Shown here: positions 35,212 through 45,596 of the stretch, one piece after another | Layout of the letters: each line of letters begins with the position of its first letter | Position numbering within the stretch: position 1 is the stretch's first letter | DNA from: Paraburkholderia sp. BL10I2N1 | GTDB taxonomy: Bacteria; Pseudomonadota; Gammaproteobacteria; Burkholderiales; Burkholderiaceae | Direction of reading: 5' to 3' | NCBI RefSeq assembly: GCF_004361815.1 | Contig: NZ_SNWA01000002.1 | Location: forward strand, 124,001 to 188,000 | DNA length: 64,000 bases | Position numbers and translations under genes: made by a program | The notes under the pieces: generated by a model | Seen by the model: only the letters and a program-made list of their open reading frames with translations | Told to the model about the DNA's origin: nothing | Databases searched by the model: none

Positions 35212-36686
35212 GCAGCGCACTCATCCTCATTGCGGCCGTAACGGCGTTCGCGCTGTTCCTTGGCGTGCGTGCCCGGCGCGGGCACGACATGAACCTCGAG
35301 CAGTGGACAGTTGGCGGCCGCAGCTTCGGCACTGCGTTCGTGTTCCTGCTGATGGCGGGCGAAATCTACACGACGTTCACGTTTCTCGGCGGCAGCGGTT
35401 TCGCCTACGGCAAAGGTGCGCCGGTCTATTACATTCTGGCCTACGGGACGCTCGCGTACATTCTGTCGTACTGGATGCTGCCGCCGATCTGGCGCTACGC
35501 CAAGGCGCAACGGCTTGTTTCCCAGTCGCACTTCTTCTCCCGCAAATACGACAGTCCCGCGCTGGGCGTGCTGGTCTCGCTCGTGGGTGTCGCCGCGCTG
35601 ATTCCGTATCTCGTACTGCAACTGAAGGGGCTCGGCATCATCGTCGCGACTGCGTCGTATGGCGTGATATCGTCGACCGCGGCGATCTGGATCGGGGCGG
35701 CTGTCGTCACTGCGTACGTGATGGTTTCGGGCGTGCGCGGATCGGCGTGGAACTCGGTGGTCAAGGATGTGCTGATTCTTGCGATCGTGCTGTTCCTCGG
35801 CATCTATCTGCCGATTCATCACTACGGCGGCCTGAGCGACATGTTCCGCGCCATCGACGCCGCCCGTCCCGGCTTCCTGACCTTCCCGGCGAAGGGTTCG
35901 AGCGTCTCGTGGTTCCAGTCGACGGTGCTCCTGACCGCGCTTGGCTTCTTCATGTGGCCACACACGTTCGGCTCGATCTTCACGGCACGCGACGAGCGGA
36001 TCTTCCGGCGTAACGCGATGATCCTGCCGCTTTACCAGTTGATCCTGCTGTTTGTGTTTTTCGTCGGTTTTGCGGCAACGCTCAGGGTGCCGGGTCTGAA
36101 AGGCGGCGATATCGACCTGTCGCTGTTCCGCCTGTCCATCCTGACGTTTGACCCGTGGCTCGTCGGTGTGATCGGCGCAGCGGGCGTGCTCACGGCGCTC
36201 GTGCCGGGCTCGATGATTCTCACGAGCGCTTCCACGCTTCTGGCGAATGACGTCTACCGCGGCGCGTTGCAGAAGAAGGCCTCCGACGCCACGGTGGGCC
36301 GGCTCGCGCGCCTGCTGGTTCCGGTGGTCGCACTGGTTGCGGTCACCTTTACGCTCAACGGAGGGGAGACGATCGTCGCGCTGCTGCTGATGGGATACAG
36401 CTTTGTCACGCAACTGTTCCCTGCTCTGCTGTGCAGTCTCTTCAAGCGCAACCGTGCGACGAAACAGGGTGCGTTCTGCGGGATTCTGGCCGGTGTGGCT
36501 GTTGTCGCCTTGACGAGCACGATGCACCTGAGCGTAGGGCAACTGTTCCCGTTCCTGTCCGATGGTTTCAAGGACGTGAACATCGGGTTCCTGGCGCTTG
36601 CTGTGAACGTGATCGTGTTGATTGCCGTCAGCGCGGTAACCCAGCCGCGAGCGGCAGCCAAAGCTTCACACGTCCATCTGCACTAG
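35208..36686 (+). CDS. Sodium:solute symporter (SSS family)
   Basis: The 492-residue protein has about 13 transmembrane helices and SSS signatures: LEQWTVGGRSFGTAFVFLLM at the N-terminus, GVRGSAWNSVVKDVLILA in the middle, and FFMWPHTFGSIFTARDER. PGSMILTSASTLLANDVYR contains the sodium-site serine and threonine residues of TM8. The C-terminal tail is histidine-bearing (SHVHLH). With DUF3311 it resembles monocarboxylate or pantothenate-type symporters, but the substrate cannot be told. It ends 108 bp from the convergent cobM gene. Confidence 0.9.
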   Translation: MSSALILIAAVTAFALFLGVRARRGHDMNLEQWTVGGRSFGTAFVFLLMAGEIYTTFTFLGGSGFAYGKGAPVYYILAYGTLAYILSYWMLPPIWRYAKAQRLVSQSHFFSRKYDSPALGVLVSLVGVAALIPYLVLQLKGLGIIVATASYGVISSTAAIWIGAAVVTAYVMVSGVRGSAWNSVVKDVLILAIVLFLGIYLPIHHYGGLSDMFRAIDAARPGFLTFPAKGSSVSWFQSTVLLTALGFFMWPHTFGSIFTARDERIFRRNAMILPLYQLILLFVFFVGFAATLRVPGLKGGDIDLSLFRLSILTFDPWLVGVIGAAGVLTALVPGSMILTSASTLLANDVYRGALQKKASDATVGRLARLLVPVVALVAVTFTLNGGETIVALLLMGYSFVTQLFPALLCSLFKRNRATKQGAFCGILAGVAVVALTSTMHLSVGQLFPFLSDGFKDVNIGFLALAVNVIVLIAVSAVTQPRAAAKASHVHLH

Positions 36687-36794
36687 GCCTTGCCCTAACT
36701 CGCGTCTCGTTCGTCGCGGCTTCCCTGCTTTCGCTCACGGCGGCTCAGGGCGCCGCGACGGATCGACACACGCGGGCCCAACGCCGCCAGTCGA

Positions 36795-37535
36795 TCAGAC
36801 AGCCTGTCGATGCGTCTTCGCATACAGCGAGGAATCGCTGAACGCATCGGCGGCCAGCACTCTCCCGACGAGTATCAGCGCCGTACGCTCGATCTGCGTG
36901 CCCTGCACCTTTTCACCGATGTCCGCCAGGGTCCCGCTCACGCGTTCCTCGTCGGGCCAGCTCGCCCGATAGACCACCGCAACGGGACAATCCGCGCCGT
37001 AGTGCGGGAGCAGTTCATCGACGATTCTGGCCAGATGCCTCACGCCCAGATGAATTGCCATCGTGGCGCGATGTCGCGCGAGGTCGCCGAGCGCCTCGCC
37101 TGCCGGCATGGTCGTCTTGCTCGCGTAGCGCGTCAGGATCAGTGTCTGCGAGACGTCCGGCAACGTCAGTTCGCATCCGAGCGAGGCCGCGCACGCTGCC
37201 GTCGCCGTCACGCCCGGCACGATCTCATACGGAATGTTCAATGCGTTCAGCCGGCGGATCTGCTCGCCGATTGCGCCGTACAGCGAGGGATCGCCGGAAT
37301 GCACGCGCGCGACGTCCTGTCCTTTCTGATGCGCCTCTTCAAGCAGTGCGACGATCTGGTCGAGATTCAGTTCGGCCGTATTCACGACGCGCTCCGCGCT
37401 ATTGCCTTCGAGCACGGCTTCAGGAACCAGCGACCCGGCATACAGGATGACCGGGCAACTGCGCACAAGACGCTGCCCCTTGACCGTGATCAGTTCAGGA
37501 TCGCCCGGTCCTGCGCCGATGAAAAATACCGTCAT
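36795..37535 (-). CDS. cobM: Precorrin-4 C11-methyltransferase
   Basis: The 246-residue SAM-dependent enzyme methylates C11 of precorrin-4 in corrin synthesis. It shows the tetrapyrrole methylase fold: [20 protein letters not shown] at the N-terminus, ILYAGSLVPEAVL, RVHSGDPSLYGAIGEQIRRL (SAM loop) and PYEIVPGVTATAACAASLG. ATG 37535 is preferred since the family begins with MTVFFIGAGPG. It is the last gene of the leftward cobL-cbiD-cobK-cobM group, 70 bp after cobK. Confidence 0.95.
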   Translation of the reverse strand: MTVFFIGAGPGDPELITVKGQRLVRSCPVILYAGSLVPEAVLEGNSAERVVNTAELNLDQIVALLEEAHQKGQDVARVHSGDPSLYGAIGEQIRRLNALNIPYEIVPGVTATAACAASLGCELTLPDVSQTLILTRYASKTTMPAGEALGDLARHRATMAIHLGVRHLARIVDELLPHYGADCPVAVVYRASWPDEERVSGTLADIGEKVQGTQIERTALILVGRVLAADAFSDSSLYAKTHRQAV

Positions 37536-37605
37536 GTACGACTCCGTGATTCGATCCGCGTGCATGGCATGATGATCTGCACGCGTTCCTGGTGTGTTCA
37601 GTGCT

Positions 37606-38331
37606 TTAGGGAAGCTCACTTCGCAACGTGCCGAGCAGGTCAGCCGGGCCGTCGAACTCGCGATCCACTGCCGCCAGCGTCGGACGACGCAGCATCACGA
37701 CCGGCAAACCGAGCGCGCGCGCCACCTTCAGTTTGGCTTCGGTCGCCTTGCCGCCGCTGTTCTTGCTGACCACCACGTCGATCCGATGCTCGTCGAAGAG
37801 CCTGTGTTCGCCATCGACGGTAAACGGCCCGCGCGCATCCATCACGCGGGCGCGTGCGCTTCCTGCATGTGCGTCGAGACAGCGCACGATCCAGAACTGA
37901 TGGGCGGGCACCTCGTCGAGGTAAGTAAGCGCTTCGCGCCCGAGCGTGAAAAGCGGTCGATGGAACGAAGCAAGTGCGGCGACAATGCCAGCCCAGTCGT
38001 CGACCACGCGCCAGTCGTCGTCCGCCTGCGGCTGCCAGGGCGAGCGCCGCACGCGCCAGCACGGAATGCCCGCCGTCGCGCACGCAGACGCGGCATTCGC
38101 ACTGATCTGCGCGGCATACGGATGGGTTGCATCGACCAGCAGTCCGATGCCCTCCGCCCTCAGGTAATCCGCCAGCCCCTTGGGGCCGCCAAAGCCGCCG
38201 ACACGCACCGCGCAAGCCAGATCAGTCGGCACCTTGCCGAGACCCGCGAGACTATAGACGTGTTCGGGACCGAGTTGCCGTGCGATCTGCAGCGCATCGC
38301 CGGTGCCGCCGAGCAACAGGATGCGTGTCAT
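37606..38331 (-). CDS. cobK: Precorrin-6A reductase
   Basis: The 241-residue enzyme reduces precorrin-6A with NADPH. It starts [20 protein letters not shown] with the nucleotide-binding GGTGDA motif, followed by [20 protein letters not shown], the CobK/CbiJ signature. The C-terminus has [20 protein letters not shown] (cofactor phosphate site). The ATG overlaps the cbiD stop by 4 bp, so the genes are coupled. Length is normal. Confidence 0.95.
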   Translation of the reverse strand: MTRILLLGGTGDALQIARQLGPEHVYSLAGLGKVPTDLACAVRVGGFGGPKGLADYLRAEGIGLLVDATHPYAAQISANAASACATAGIPCWRVRRSPWQPQADDDWRVVDDWAGIVAALASFHRPLFTLGREALTYLDEVPAHQFWIVRCLDAHAGSARARVMDARGPFTVDGEHRLFDEHRIDVVVSKNSGGKATEAKLKVARALGLPVVMLRRPTLAAVDREFDGPADLLGTLRSELP

Positions 38332-39416
38332 TGCGCGACGCCCGTGATGTTGCCCTGCCGGTCGATGGTGAACATCTCGACCTTCACGCTCGCCGGCACG
38401 ATATCGCGTGCCACCCGCAACGCGTGGCGGCACACGATATCGCCGAGCGGGATGCCCGCGGCGCGCGCGATCGCCATCGCCTGCTGGCTGGTGTTCGATA
38501 TACGGATGGCGTCCTGCAGCGTGTCGTCCGCGCCGTGCTCCGCAGCCCACGTCGCGAGTTGAGCGAGATCGATGCTCGAGGTGCGGCTATGCAGATCGAG
38601 ATGCCCCGCTGCGAGCTTGCTGAGCTTGCCGAAACCTCCGCACACGCTCAGGCGCTCGACGGGCGCGCGACGCACATGCTTGAACACAGCGCCAACAAAA
38701 TCGCCCATCTCGATCAGGGCGATATCGGGCAACTGGTAGTGCCTGCGCATCGCGTCTTCGCTTGCGTTTCCTGTGCACGCGGCGATATGCATGTAGCCGT
38801 TGGCCCGCGCGACATCGATGCCCTGATGAATCGACGCGATATACGCTGAGCACGAAAACGGCCGGACGATGCCCGTCGTCCCAAGAATAGACAGCCCGCC
38901 GACGATGCCGAGCCGCGGGTTCATCGTCTTCAGCGCGAGCGCCTCGCCGCCTTCGACGCCGATCGTCACCTCGAAGCCGCCCGCATAGCCCTGTTCGGCG
39001 GCAAGCTCGATGAGGTGCGTCGTCATCATCTGACGCGGCACGGGGTTGATCGCGGGTTCGCCGACGGCCAGCGTCAGCCCCGCACGCGTGACCGTGCCGA
39101 CGCCAGGGCCCGCATGAAAACTCACGCCCGGCTCCGCGCGCAAGCGCACGCGGGCAAACACCACGGCGCCGTGCGTCACGTCGGGATCGTCGCCTGCATC
39201 CTTGATCGTGCCCGCTTCCGCGCCGTCGCCGGTCAGGCGGCAAAACACGAGCGGCATCGGCACGTGCTGGCCCTTTGGCAGCACGATTTCGGCCACGTCG
39301 CTTGCGACTCCCGTCAGCAGCAGCCGCGCAGCGGCGAGCGACGTCGCCGTCGCGCAACTGCCGGTCGTATAGCCGCTGCGCAGTGGTACGGGCTGTTCGG
39401 GGGTTTCGTCACGCAT
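38328..39416 (-). CDS. cbiD: Cobalt-precorrin-5B C1-methyltransferase
   Basis: The 362-residue protein is CbiD, which adds the C1 methyl in the anaerobic pathway and is unrelated to the other methylases. Signatures are [20 protein letters not shown] at the N-terminus, [20 protein letters not shown] in the middle, and [20 protein letters not shown]. It overlaps cobL (1 bp) and cobK (4 bp). CbiD stands in for CobF, which is absent, in an otherwise partly aerobic pathway. Confidence 0.95.
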   Translation of the reverse strand: MRDETPEQPVPLRSGYTTGSCATATSLAAARLLLTGVASDVAEIVLPKGQHVPMPLVFCRLTGDGAEAGTIKDAGDDPDVTHGAVVFARVRLRAEPGVSFHAGPGVGTVTRAGLTLAVGEPAINPVPRQMMTTHLIELAAEQGYAGGFEVTIGVEGGEALALKTMNPRLGIVGGLSILGTTGIVRPFSCSAYIASIHQGIDVARANGYMHIAACTGNASEDAMRRHYQLPDIALIEMGDFVGAVFKHVRRAPVERLSVCGGFGKLSKLAAGHLDLHSRTSSIDLAQLATWAAEHGADDTLQDAIRISNTSQQAMAIARAAGIPLGDIVCRHALRVARDIVPASVKVEMFTIDRQGNITGVAQ

Positions 39417-40624
39417 CACGGCTTGCGGGATTCGAGCAGGGTAATCGGCAACGCCTGGCGCCATGTATCGAAGCCGCCGAGCGGTTGCGCCTGCGCAAGC
39501 GCGATGCGCGTCAACGTGCCGCCGTGGCTGTCGCGCCACGCAACCAGGGCCGCTTCGCCCTGCAGCGTCACGGCATTGGCGACCAGCCGGCCGCCGCTTT
39601 TCAGCCGCTGCCAGCATGTGTCGAGCACGCCCGGCACGGTCACGCCGCCACCGATAAAGATCGCATCGGGCGCAGCGAGGCCGTCGAGCGCGTCGGGCGC
39701 CCGGCCAGCGACGATCTGCAACGCCGGCACCCCCAGCGCATCGCGATTGTGTTCGATAAAGCGCTGACGTTCGGGATGGGCCTCGATGGCAATCGTCCGG
39801 CAGGATGGATGCGCGCGCATCCATTCGATGCCGATGGAGCCGCAACCCGCGCCGACGTCCCACAGCAACTCGTTTGGCCTCGGCGCAAGACGCGCGAGCG
39901 TGATCGCGCGGATGTCGCGCCTGGTCAGTTGGCCGTCGTGCAACCAGGCATGGTCGGGAAGCCCGCTTGTCAGCGGCAGCACGCGGGCATCGTCTGCCGC
40001 GCGGCATTCGATGGCGATCAGGTTCAACGCGGCGATACTGTCGGCGCTCCACGCCTCGGCGCGACCGTCGATGCGCCGCTCCGCCGCGCCGCCCAGATGC
40101 TCCAGCACGATCATCCGGCTGGGGCCGAAGCCGTGCGCAGTGAGCTGGGCTGCGATCGCAGCGGGCGTGCCGCTGTCGCTGCTCAGGACGAAAAGACGCG
40201 TGCCGTCGTGCAGATGCGCATTCACGGTCGCCAGCGGCCGCCCGACCAGCGACACCGTCGCGACGTCCTGCAACGGCCAGCCAAGACGCGCGGCCGCAAG
40301 CGACAGCGACGACGGCGCGGGCAGCACCCGCAGCTCGTCGGCGGGCAGCTGCCGCGCGAGCGTCGCCCCGACGCCGAACAGCATCGGATCGCCGCTTGCC
40401 AGCACACAGATCGGGCCGGCCGCGTCACGATGCGCCAGCACGGACGCCACGTCGAACGGCCGCGGCCAGGGCTCGCGCCGGGCGCGCAGGCGGGCCGGCA
40501 GCATCGCAAGATGGCGCTCGCCGCCGTAGACGACGGACGCATCGAGCAATGCGCGTCGCGCCGTCCGTCCCAGACCGGCAAAACCGTCATCGCCCATCCC
40601 CACCACGGTCAGCCATGCCGGCAT
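39416..40624 (-). CDS. cobL: Precorrin-6B C5,C15-methyltransferase/decarboxylase (CbiE-CbiT fusion)
   Basis: The 402-residue bifunctional enzyme methylates C5 and C15 and decarboxylates the C12 acetate of precorrin-6B. Residues 1-200 are the CbiE methylase ([40 protein letters not shown]). Residues 210-402 are CbiT with a class I SAM fold ([40 protein letters not shown]). ATG 40624 has GGAGAGGG before it. It is the first gene of the leftward group. The promoter lies in the 100 bp before the oppositely directed riboswitch, with no riboswitch of its own seen. Confidence 0.95.
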   Translation of the reverse strand: MPAWLTVVGMGDDGFAGLGRTARRALLDASVVYGGERHLAMLPARLRARREPWPRPFDVASVLAHRDAAGPICVLASGDPMLFGVGATLARQLPADELRVLPAPSSLSLAAARLGWPLQDVATVSLVGRPLATVNAHLHDGTRLFVLSSDSGTPAAIAAQLTAHGFGPSRMIVLEHLGGAAERRIDGRAEAWSADSIAALNLIAIECRAADDARVLPLTSGLPDHAWLHDGQLTRRDIRAITLARLAPRPNELLWDVGAGCGSIGIEWMRAHPSCRTIAIEAHPERQRFIEHNRDALGVPALQIVAGRAPDALDGLAAPDAIFIGGGVTVPGVLDTCWQRLKSGGRLVANAVTLQGEAALVAWRDSHGGTLTRIALAQAQPLGGFDTWRQALPITLLESRKP

Positions 40625-40724
40625 GCATCCCTCTCCATTCAGAATCCCGATATCACTGCCGCGGCACGCCAACCAAGGCCGCAGCGTACTTGCGCTGTTC
40701 GAAAAAAGGCATAATACAGCGTTC

Positions 40725-40880
40725 GCCGGTGCCCTTCGGGGCCGAAGAGGGAACACAGTGCCACTGTGGCTGCCCCCGCAACTGTATGCAGCGAGTCCGC
40801 ACTTTACCTGCGCCACTGGTTCGACCGGGAAGGCCGGTGCAGACGACGACCTGCCAGCCAGGAGACCTGCCGGCGAGACT
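40725..40880 (+). promoter_or_regulatory. Cobalamin riboswitch upstream of cobG
   Basis: The region reads GGTGCCCTTCGGGG at its 5' side, then the conserved GCCCCCGCAACTGTA core, CCACTGG, and the B12 box CCAGCCAGGAGACCTGCC at 40853-40870. These are the ordered hallmarks of the AdoCbl riboswitch. It lies 100 bp before cobG and should switch off the cobG-cobH-cobI-cbiG/cobJ operon when cobalamin is abundant. An A/T-rich element CATAATAC just upstream (40710-40717) is a plausible -10. Confidence 0.92.
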
Positions 40881-40979
40881 GTTCGTGCCAGCCAACATCG
40901 GGCGGGGTGTACCGATGCCGCAGCATTGCCCCTTTCGCGGGTTGCTCGGGCCGTCGCGCGACGCTAACCCGGTGCCCCC

Positions 40980-42374
40980 TTGAATCACACTCCGACTCCC
41001 GCCGTATTGCCTGCCACGCTGCGCCCCTCGGCCTGTCCCGGCCTGCTGCGCATCGTGCCGGCGCGCGACGGCGGCATCTGCAGGATCACACTGCCGTGCG
41101 GAGAACTGCGTGCGCCAGAGGCACTCGCGATCGCGGACGCCGCGCGGCAACACGGATCCGGCGTGATCGAGGCGACCAATCGCTCGAACCTGCAGATACG
41201 CGGTGTACGGGCAGGCCACGAAACGGCGCTGGTCGAACGCCTGCTGGAAGCGGGGCTCGGGCCGCGCGGCGGCGCAGAGGCCACGGATGGCATGAGCGCC
41301 AGCGCCCGCGACGATGTCCGCAACCTGATGACAAGCCCGCTCGCGGGACGAGACTCCCATGCGTTGATCGACACGACGCCGCTTGCGGCGCAGATTCTCG
41401 CGCTGCTGCAAGGCACACCGCGTTTCGCCGGGCTGTCTCCGAAATTTGCACTGCTGCTCGACGGCGGCGAGCGGCTCGCTAGGCTCGATCATCCGCACGA
41501 TATCTGGCTTGCCGCGATGCCCGATGGCGCTCGCGTGCGCTTCGCATTCGGTCTGGCGGGCTGCCCGCCTGTCGCCGGAAGCGACGCCGCACTCACTCCG
41601 GCGCTTGCCGCGGTCGAGCCATCCGAGGTGCCAGAGCTTGTCTGCGCGCTGCTGGACACGTTCCTGGAACTGGCTTTCCCCGACGACACCCGCATGCGTA
41701 ATCTGCTCGCGACACATTCTTCGGACACCATTCTGGAACGCGTGGAGCGACGAGTCAATTTCACCCTGTTGCGCAGGCAATCCGTACGGGCGTGGCGCCG
41801 CGTTCCTGCCGACGCGTCATTTCGACTCGGTGCACATCCGCAAAATGCAGACGGTTTGTGGCATGTGGGCGGACAACCGCCGCTGGGGCGCATGGACTCG
41901 CCGATGCTCCACGGCCTTGCTGAGCTTGCCTCCGAATCCGGCAATGCAACAGTTCGCATGACGCCCTGGCAAGGCGTGTTGCTACCGGACATCGAACCGC
42001 AGGCCGTCTCGGGCGCTCTTGAACGACTCGCGTCATTAGGACTCGCCTGCGAACCCGCCGATCCGCTCACACGCGTCATCGCCTGTGCCGGTTCGACCGG
42101 CTGCGCGAAGGGCAACACCGACACAAAGGCCGACGCACGCGCCCTCGCTGCGCGGCTGCCAGAGCGTGTCGAAGTGCACCTGAGCGGCTGCCCCCGTTCA
42201 TGCGCGGCGGCCCATTGCGCACCCTATACGCTGCTCGCAGTCGCGCCTCTTCGCTACGACCTTTATCGTCGCGATGGCACACCCGGATTCGGGCAGTGCA
42301 TCGCGCACCATCTGACAATCGAACAGGCCGCCGACTCTCTGGAGCGGCTGGCCCGGAGCCCCCTCGATGCTTGA
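40980..42374 (+). CDS. cobG: Precorrin-3B synthase (oxygen-dependent)
   Basis: The 464-residue iron-sulfur/siroheme-type enzyme hydroxylates precorrin-3A at C20 with O2, enabling ring contraction. It has duplicated nitrite/sulfite-reductase ferredoxin-like halves (RIVPARDGGICRITLPCGEL, EATNRSNLQIRGVRAGHETA). The C-terminal cluster cysteines are in CAGSTGCAKGNTDTK and LSGCPRSCAAAHCA. The start is TTG 40980, since TAA stands six codons upstream in frame and no ATG fits. Ribosome site is weak. Overlaps cobH by 8 bp. Confidence 0.93.
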   Translation: MNHTPTPAVLPATLRPSACPGLLRIVPARDGGICRITLPCGELRAPEALAIADAARQHGSGVIEATNRSNLQIRGVRAGHETALVERLLEAGLGPRGGAEATDGMSASARDDVRNLMTSPLAGRDSHALIDTTPLAAQILALLQGTPRFAGLSPKFALLLDGGERLARLDHPHDIWLAAMPDGARVRFAFGLAGCPPVAGSDAALTPALAAVEPSEVPELVCALLDTFLELAFPDDTRMRNLLATHSSDTILERVERRVNFTLLRRQSVRAWRRVPADASFRLGAHPQNADGLWHVGGQPPLGRMDSPMLHGLAELASESGNATVRMTPWQGVLLPDIEPQAVSGALERLASLGLACEPADPLTRVIACAGSTGCAKGNTDTKADARALAARLPERVEVHLSGCPRSCAAAHCAPYTLLAVAPLRYDLYRRDGTPGFGQCIAHHLTIEQAADSLERLARSPLDA

Positions 42375-42993
42375 TTACATTCGCGACGGTCAGGAGATCT
42401 ATCGCCAATCTTTCGCGACGATCCGCGCGGAGGCCAACCTGAGCCGCATTCCCGCCGACCTTGAAAAGCTCGCGGTGCGCGTCATCCACGCGTGCGGCAT
42501 GGTCGACGTCGTCGACGATCTGCGGTTTTCGCGCGGAGCCGGCACAGCGGGCCGCGAGGCACTCGCGCGCGGCGCACCGATTCTCTGCGATGCGCGCATG
42601 GTCGCTGAAGGGATCACACGCGCGCGTCTGCCAGCCGACAATCCGGTTATCTGTACGCTGGGCGATGCGTCGGTGCCCGCGAAGGCGCGCGAAATCGGCA
42701 ACACGCGTTCCGCCGCCGCGCTCGAACTGTGGCGCCCGCACCTTGCCGGCAGCGTGGTTGTGATCGGCAATGCGCCCACCGCGCTCTTCCATCTGCTCGA
42801 CATGCTCGATGCCGGCGCACCGCGTCCGGCGCTGATTCTTGGCTTTCCGGTGGGTTTTGTCGGCGCGCAGGAATCGAAGGCGATGCTTGCCGAAGATAGT
42901 CGCGGCGTCCCTTTCGTGATCGTCGCGGGCCGGCGCGGCGGCAGTGCGATGGCGGCTGCCGCGGTCAACGCACTCGCGACGGAGGTGGAGTAA
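42367..42993 (+). CDS. cobH: Precorrin-8X methylmutase
   Basis: The 208-residue enzyme moves the C11 methyl to C12 to give hydrogenobyrinic acid. Family features are MLDYIRDGQEIYRQSFATIR at the N-terminus, VRVIHACGMVDVVDDL with the catalytic histidine, ILCDARMVAEGITRARLPAD and VIGNAPTALFHLLDML. The ATG lies inside the cobG end and the stop is adjacent to the cobI start (TAAATG). Confidence 0.96.
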   Translation: MLDYIRDGQEIYRQSFATIRAEANLSRIPADLEKLAVRVIHACGMVDVVDDLRFSRGAGTAGREALARGAPILCDARMVAEGITRARLPADNPVICTLGDASVPAKAREIGNTRSAAALELWRPHLAGSVVVIGNAPTALFHLLDMLDAGAPRPALILGFPVGFVGAQESKAMLAEDSRGVPFVIVAGRRGGSAMAAAAVNALATEVE

Positions 42994-43725
42994 ATGACGG
43001 TACGAGGACGTCTCTTCGGACTCGGCGTCGGCCCCGGCGACCCCGAGCTGATTACGCTGAAAGCGGTGCGCCTGCTCAAGGCCGCGCCTGTCGTCGCCTA
43101 CTTCGCGGCGAAAGGAAAAAAGGGGAACGCGTTCGGCATCATCGAAGCGCATCTGGACGATACGCAAACGCGTCTGCCTCTCATCTACCCCGTCACGACC
43201 GAAGCACTCGAACCGCCGCTGTCCTATGAAACGGTGATTGCCGACTTCTACGACACCGCCGCGGAATTCGTCGCCGCCTATCTCGACGCCGGCCGCGACG
43301 TCGCGGTGATCTGTGAAGGCGACCCATTCTTTTACGGCTCGTACATGTATCTGCACGACCGTCTCGCTGGCCGTTTCGAAGCCGAAGTGGTGCCCGGCGT
43401 CTGTTCGATGCTGGGCGGGGCGGCCGTGCTCGGGTCGCCGCTCGTGTATCGCAACCAGAGCCTTTCCGTGCTGTCCGGCGTGTTGCCGGAAGATGAACTG
43501 AAGCGGCGGCTCGCCGACTCGGACGCCGCCGTCGTAATGAAGCTCGGCCGCAACTTCGACAAGGTGCGTCGCGTGCTGTGCGAACTCGGGCTGGATGGGC
43601 GCGCGCTGTACGTCGAGCGCGCCACGATGACAAACCAGCGGATCGTGCCACTTGCCGAAGTGGATCCGATGGCGTCGCCGTATTTTTCTCTGCTCGTCGT
43701 GCCGGGGGAAAAATGGCAAGGATGA
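42994..43725 (+). CDS. cobI: Precorrin-2 C20-methyltransferase
   Basis: The 243-residue SAM enzyme methylates C20 of precorrin-2. Signatures: [56 protein letters not shown]. It begins right at the cobH stop and its TGA lies inside the start region of cbiG/cobJ. Length and motifs are typical. Confidence 0.96.
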   Translation: MTVRGRLFGLGVGPGDPELITLKAVRLLKAAPVVAYFAAKGKKGNAFGIIEAHLDDTQTRLPLIYPVTTEALEPPLSYETVIADFYDTAAEFVAAYLDAGRDVAVICEGDPFFYGSYMYLHDRLAGRFEAEVVPGVCSMLGGAAVLGSPLVYRNQSLSVLSGVLPEDELKRRLADSDAAVVMKLGRNFDKVRRVLCELGLDGRALYVERATMTNQRIVPLAEVDPMASPYFSLLVVPGEKWQG

Positions 43726-45419
43726 ACGTGCCCGCACCGGCCATCGTGATTCTCGGCACAGGCGCGCTCGCCACGGCGCGTCACATCCAGGCGCGCTATC
43801 CCGGCGCTCAGGTGCACGGTTTGCAGGGGCGTGTCGAAGCCGACATCGCTTACGCGGAGCTCAGCGCACATCTGCGCGAGCTGTATGCGCGCGGCACGCC
43901 CCTCGTTGTGTTGTGTGCGGCGGGCATCGTGATCCGCTGCGTCGCATCGCGGTTGTCGAACAAGGGCGCCGAGCCGCCTGTGCTCGCCGTTGCCGAAGAC
44001 GGCAGCGCGGTTGTGCCACTGCTCGGCGGCCTTGCTGGCGTCAACGTCATGGCACGCGAAATCGCGGAAGCGCTGGATGTTGCGCCAGCAATCACGACCA
44101 GCGGGGAACTGCGTTTCGGCACCTGCGTACTCAATCCACCCGATGGCTACGCGCTATCGAGTCTCGAGCAAGGCAAGCGCTTCGTGTCCGATCTGCTGGC
44201 CGGCGAAAGCACGCGCGTGGAAGGCGACGCGCCGTGGCTCGACGATGCGCAGTTGCCGCGTGCGGAATCGGCTCGTCTGGCGATACGAATCACCCCCGCC
44301 ATGTGGGACGGTCGCACGGACGAGCTTTTGATTCATCCGAAAACCGTTGTGGCGGCGACCGGTGTCGTCGACGGAAGCATCGTCGAGCGTATTCGGCAGG
44401 CGCTCGATGCACGTCGACTCGCGCCGCTGTCGCTTGCCGCGCTGCTCGCACCGGTTGAACACATGAGCAACACAGTGCTGGCCGAAGCCGCCAATATTCT
44501 GGGTGTGCCGCTGCGCTTCGCCTCTGTCGCGGCAAGCGATGCGCAACCTGAGCGAATGCTCGAAACAGCGATGCGCATGCCCTACGAAGCGCTGCACAGC
44601 GAAACAGACGTGGCGCTGGCAATAACGCTCGCACCGGTCGATCCGGCCGCCATCGGCCAGGCGCGCGGGCGTCTGACCGTCGTGGGCCTCGGGCCTGGCG
44701 ACGCCAGCTTGATGACACCGGCGGTACGCTCGGCGCTCAGCGCCGCGACCGACATTCTCGGCTACGAAACCTACGTGAAGATGGCCGGACCGTTCCGGGC
44801 CGACCAGCAGGTGCACGGCACGGACAACCGCGAGGAGATGCAGCGCGCAAGGCACGCATTTGAGCTTGCCAGCAGTGGACGATCGGTGGTGATGGTGTCG
44901 TCCGGCGATCCTGGCGTCTTTGCGATGGCCGCCGCCGTCCTTGAAGCGCTCGAAACCTCGAATAACGCCCAATGGGCGGCCGTCGAACTCGATATTCAGC
45001 CGGGCGTGTCTGCGGCCATGGCCACTGCCGCTCAAGCAGGTGCCCCGCTCGGCCACGATTTTTGCATGCTCTCGCTCTCCGATAATCTCAAACCGTGGAC
45101 CATTATCGAGAAGCGCTTGAGACACGCCGCCGAAGCCGATCTCGCGATGGCTTTCTATAACCCGGTTTCGCGCGCGCGGCCGTGGCAACTCGACAAGGCG
45201 CTGGATATCGTCCGCGAATATCGCTCGCCATCGACGAGGGTCGTGCTCGGAAGGGATATCGGCAGGCCTGGCGCGGCCCTCACTCACACGACGCTCGGCG
45301 AACTGCGGGCGGAGAGCGTCGATATGCGGACCATGGTTATTGTCGGCTCGTCTCTGACGCGTTCTTATTCGCTCAATGGCAATCGTGAATGGACTTATAC
45401 GCCGCGCTGGTATAAGTGA
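43713..45419 (+). CDS. cobJ: CbiG-CobJ fusion: precorrin-5A lactone hydrolase-like domain plus precorrin-3B C17-methyltransferase
   Basis: This 568-residue protein joins two enzymes. Residues 1 to about 310 are CbiG N-terminal and middle regions ([39 protein letters not shown]). From about residue 317 follows CobJ/CbiH ([58 protein letters not shown]), which contracts the ring and methylates C17. The CbiG C-terminal (CobE) domain is missing here and is a separate gene at 54974. ATG 43713 with GGGGGA before it is preferred to ATG 43722, which would overlap the cobI stop. Confidence 0.93.
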   Translation: MARMNVPAPAIVILGTGALATARHIQARYPGAQVHGLQGRVEADIAYAELSAHLRELYARGTPLVVLCAAGIVIRCVASRLSNKGAEPPVLAVAEDGSAVVPLLGGLAGVNVMAREIAEALDVAPAITTSGELRFGTCVLNPPDGYALSSLEQGKRFVSDLLAGESTRVEGDAPWLDDAQLPRAESARLAIRITPAMWDGRTDELLIHPKTVVAATGVVDGSIVERIRQALDARRLAPLSLAALLAPVEHMSNTVLAEAANILGVPLRFASVAASDAQPERMLETAMRMPYEALHSETDVALAITLAPVDPAAIGQARGRLTVVGLGPGDASLMTPAVRSALSAATDILGYETYVKMAGPFRADQQVHGTDNREEMQRARHAFELASSGRSVVMVSSGDPGVFAMAAAVLEALETSNNAQWAAVELDIQPGVSAAMATAAQAGAPLGHDFCMLSLSDNLKPWTIIEKRLRHAAEADLAMAFYNPVSRARPWQLDKALDIVREYRSPSTRVVLGRDIGRPGAALTHTTLGELRAESVDMRTMVIVGSSLTRSYSLNGNREWTYTPRWYK

Positions 45420-45596
45420 GCACAAGGACTTAACTGAAGTTGTTATCGGCTTTGTAAAGTCGACGCAAACGGTTGCGCATTTTATGCCAAATCGAATAAA
45501 TATCGACCTTGTGCAGTTCTTTTAGAAATCTCACTAAAGTTATATACCGGGGCAGCCGTATACGACCGGTATGAACCAAAATGAGGTCGTCCGTCT

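Noticed and set aside
42076..43737. 553-codon minus-strand frame opposite cobG-cobH-cobI
   Set aside because: The plus strand holds three overlapping, clearly recognisable cobalamin genes, and the antisense product has no family features.
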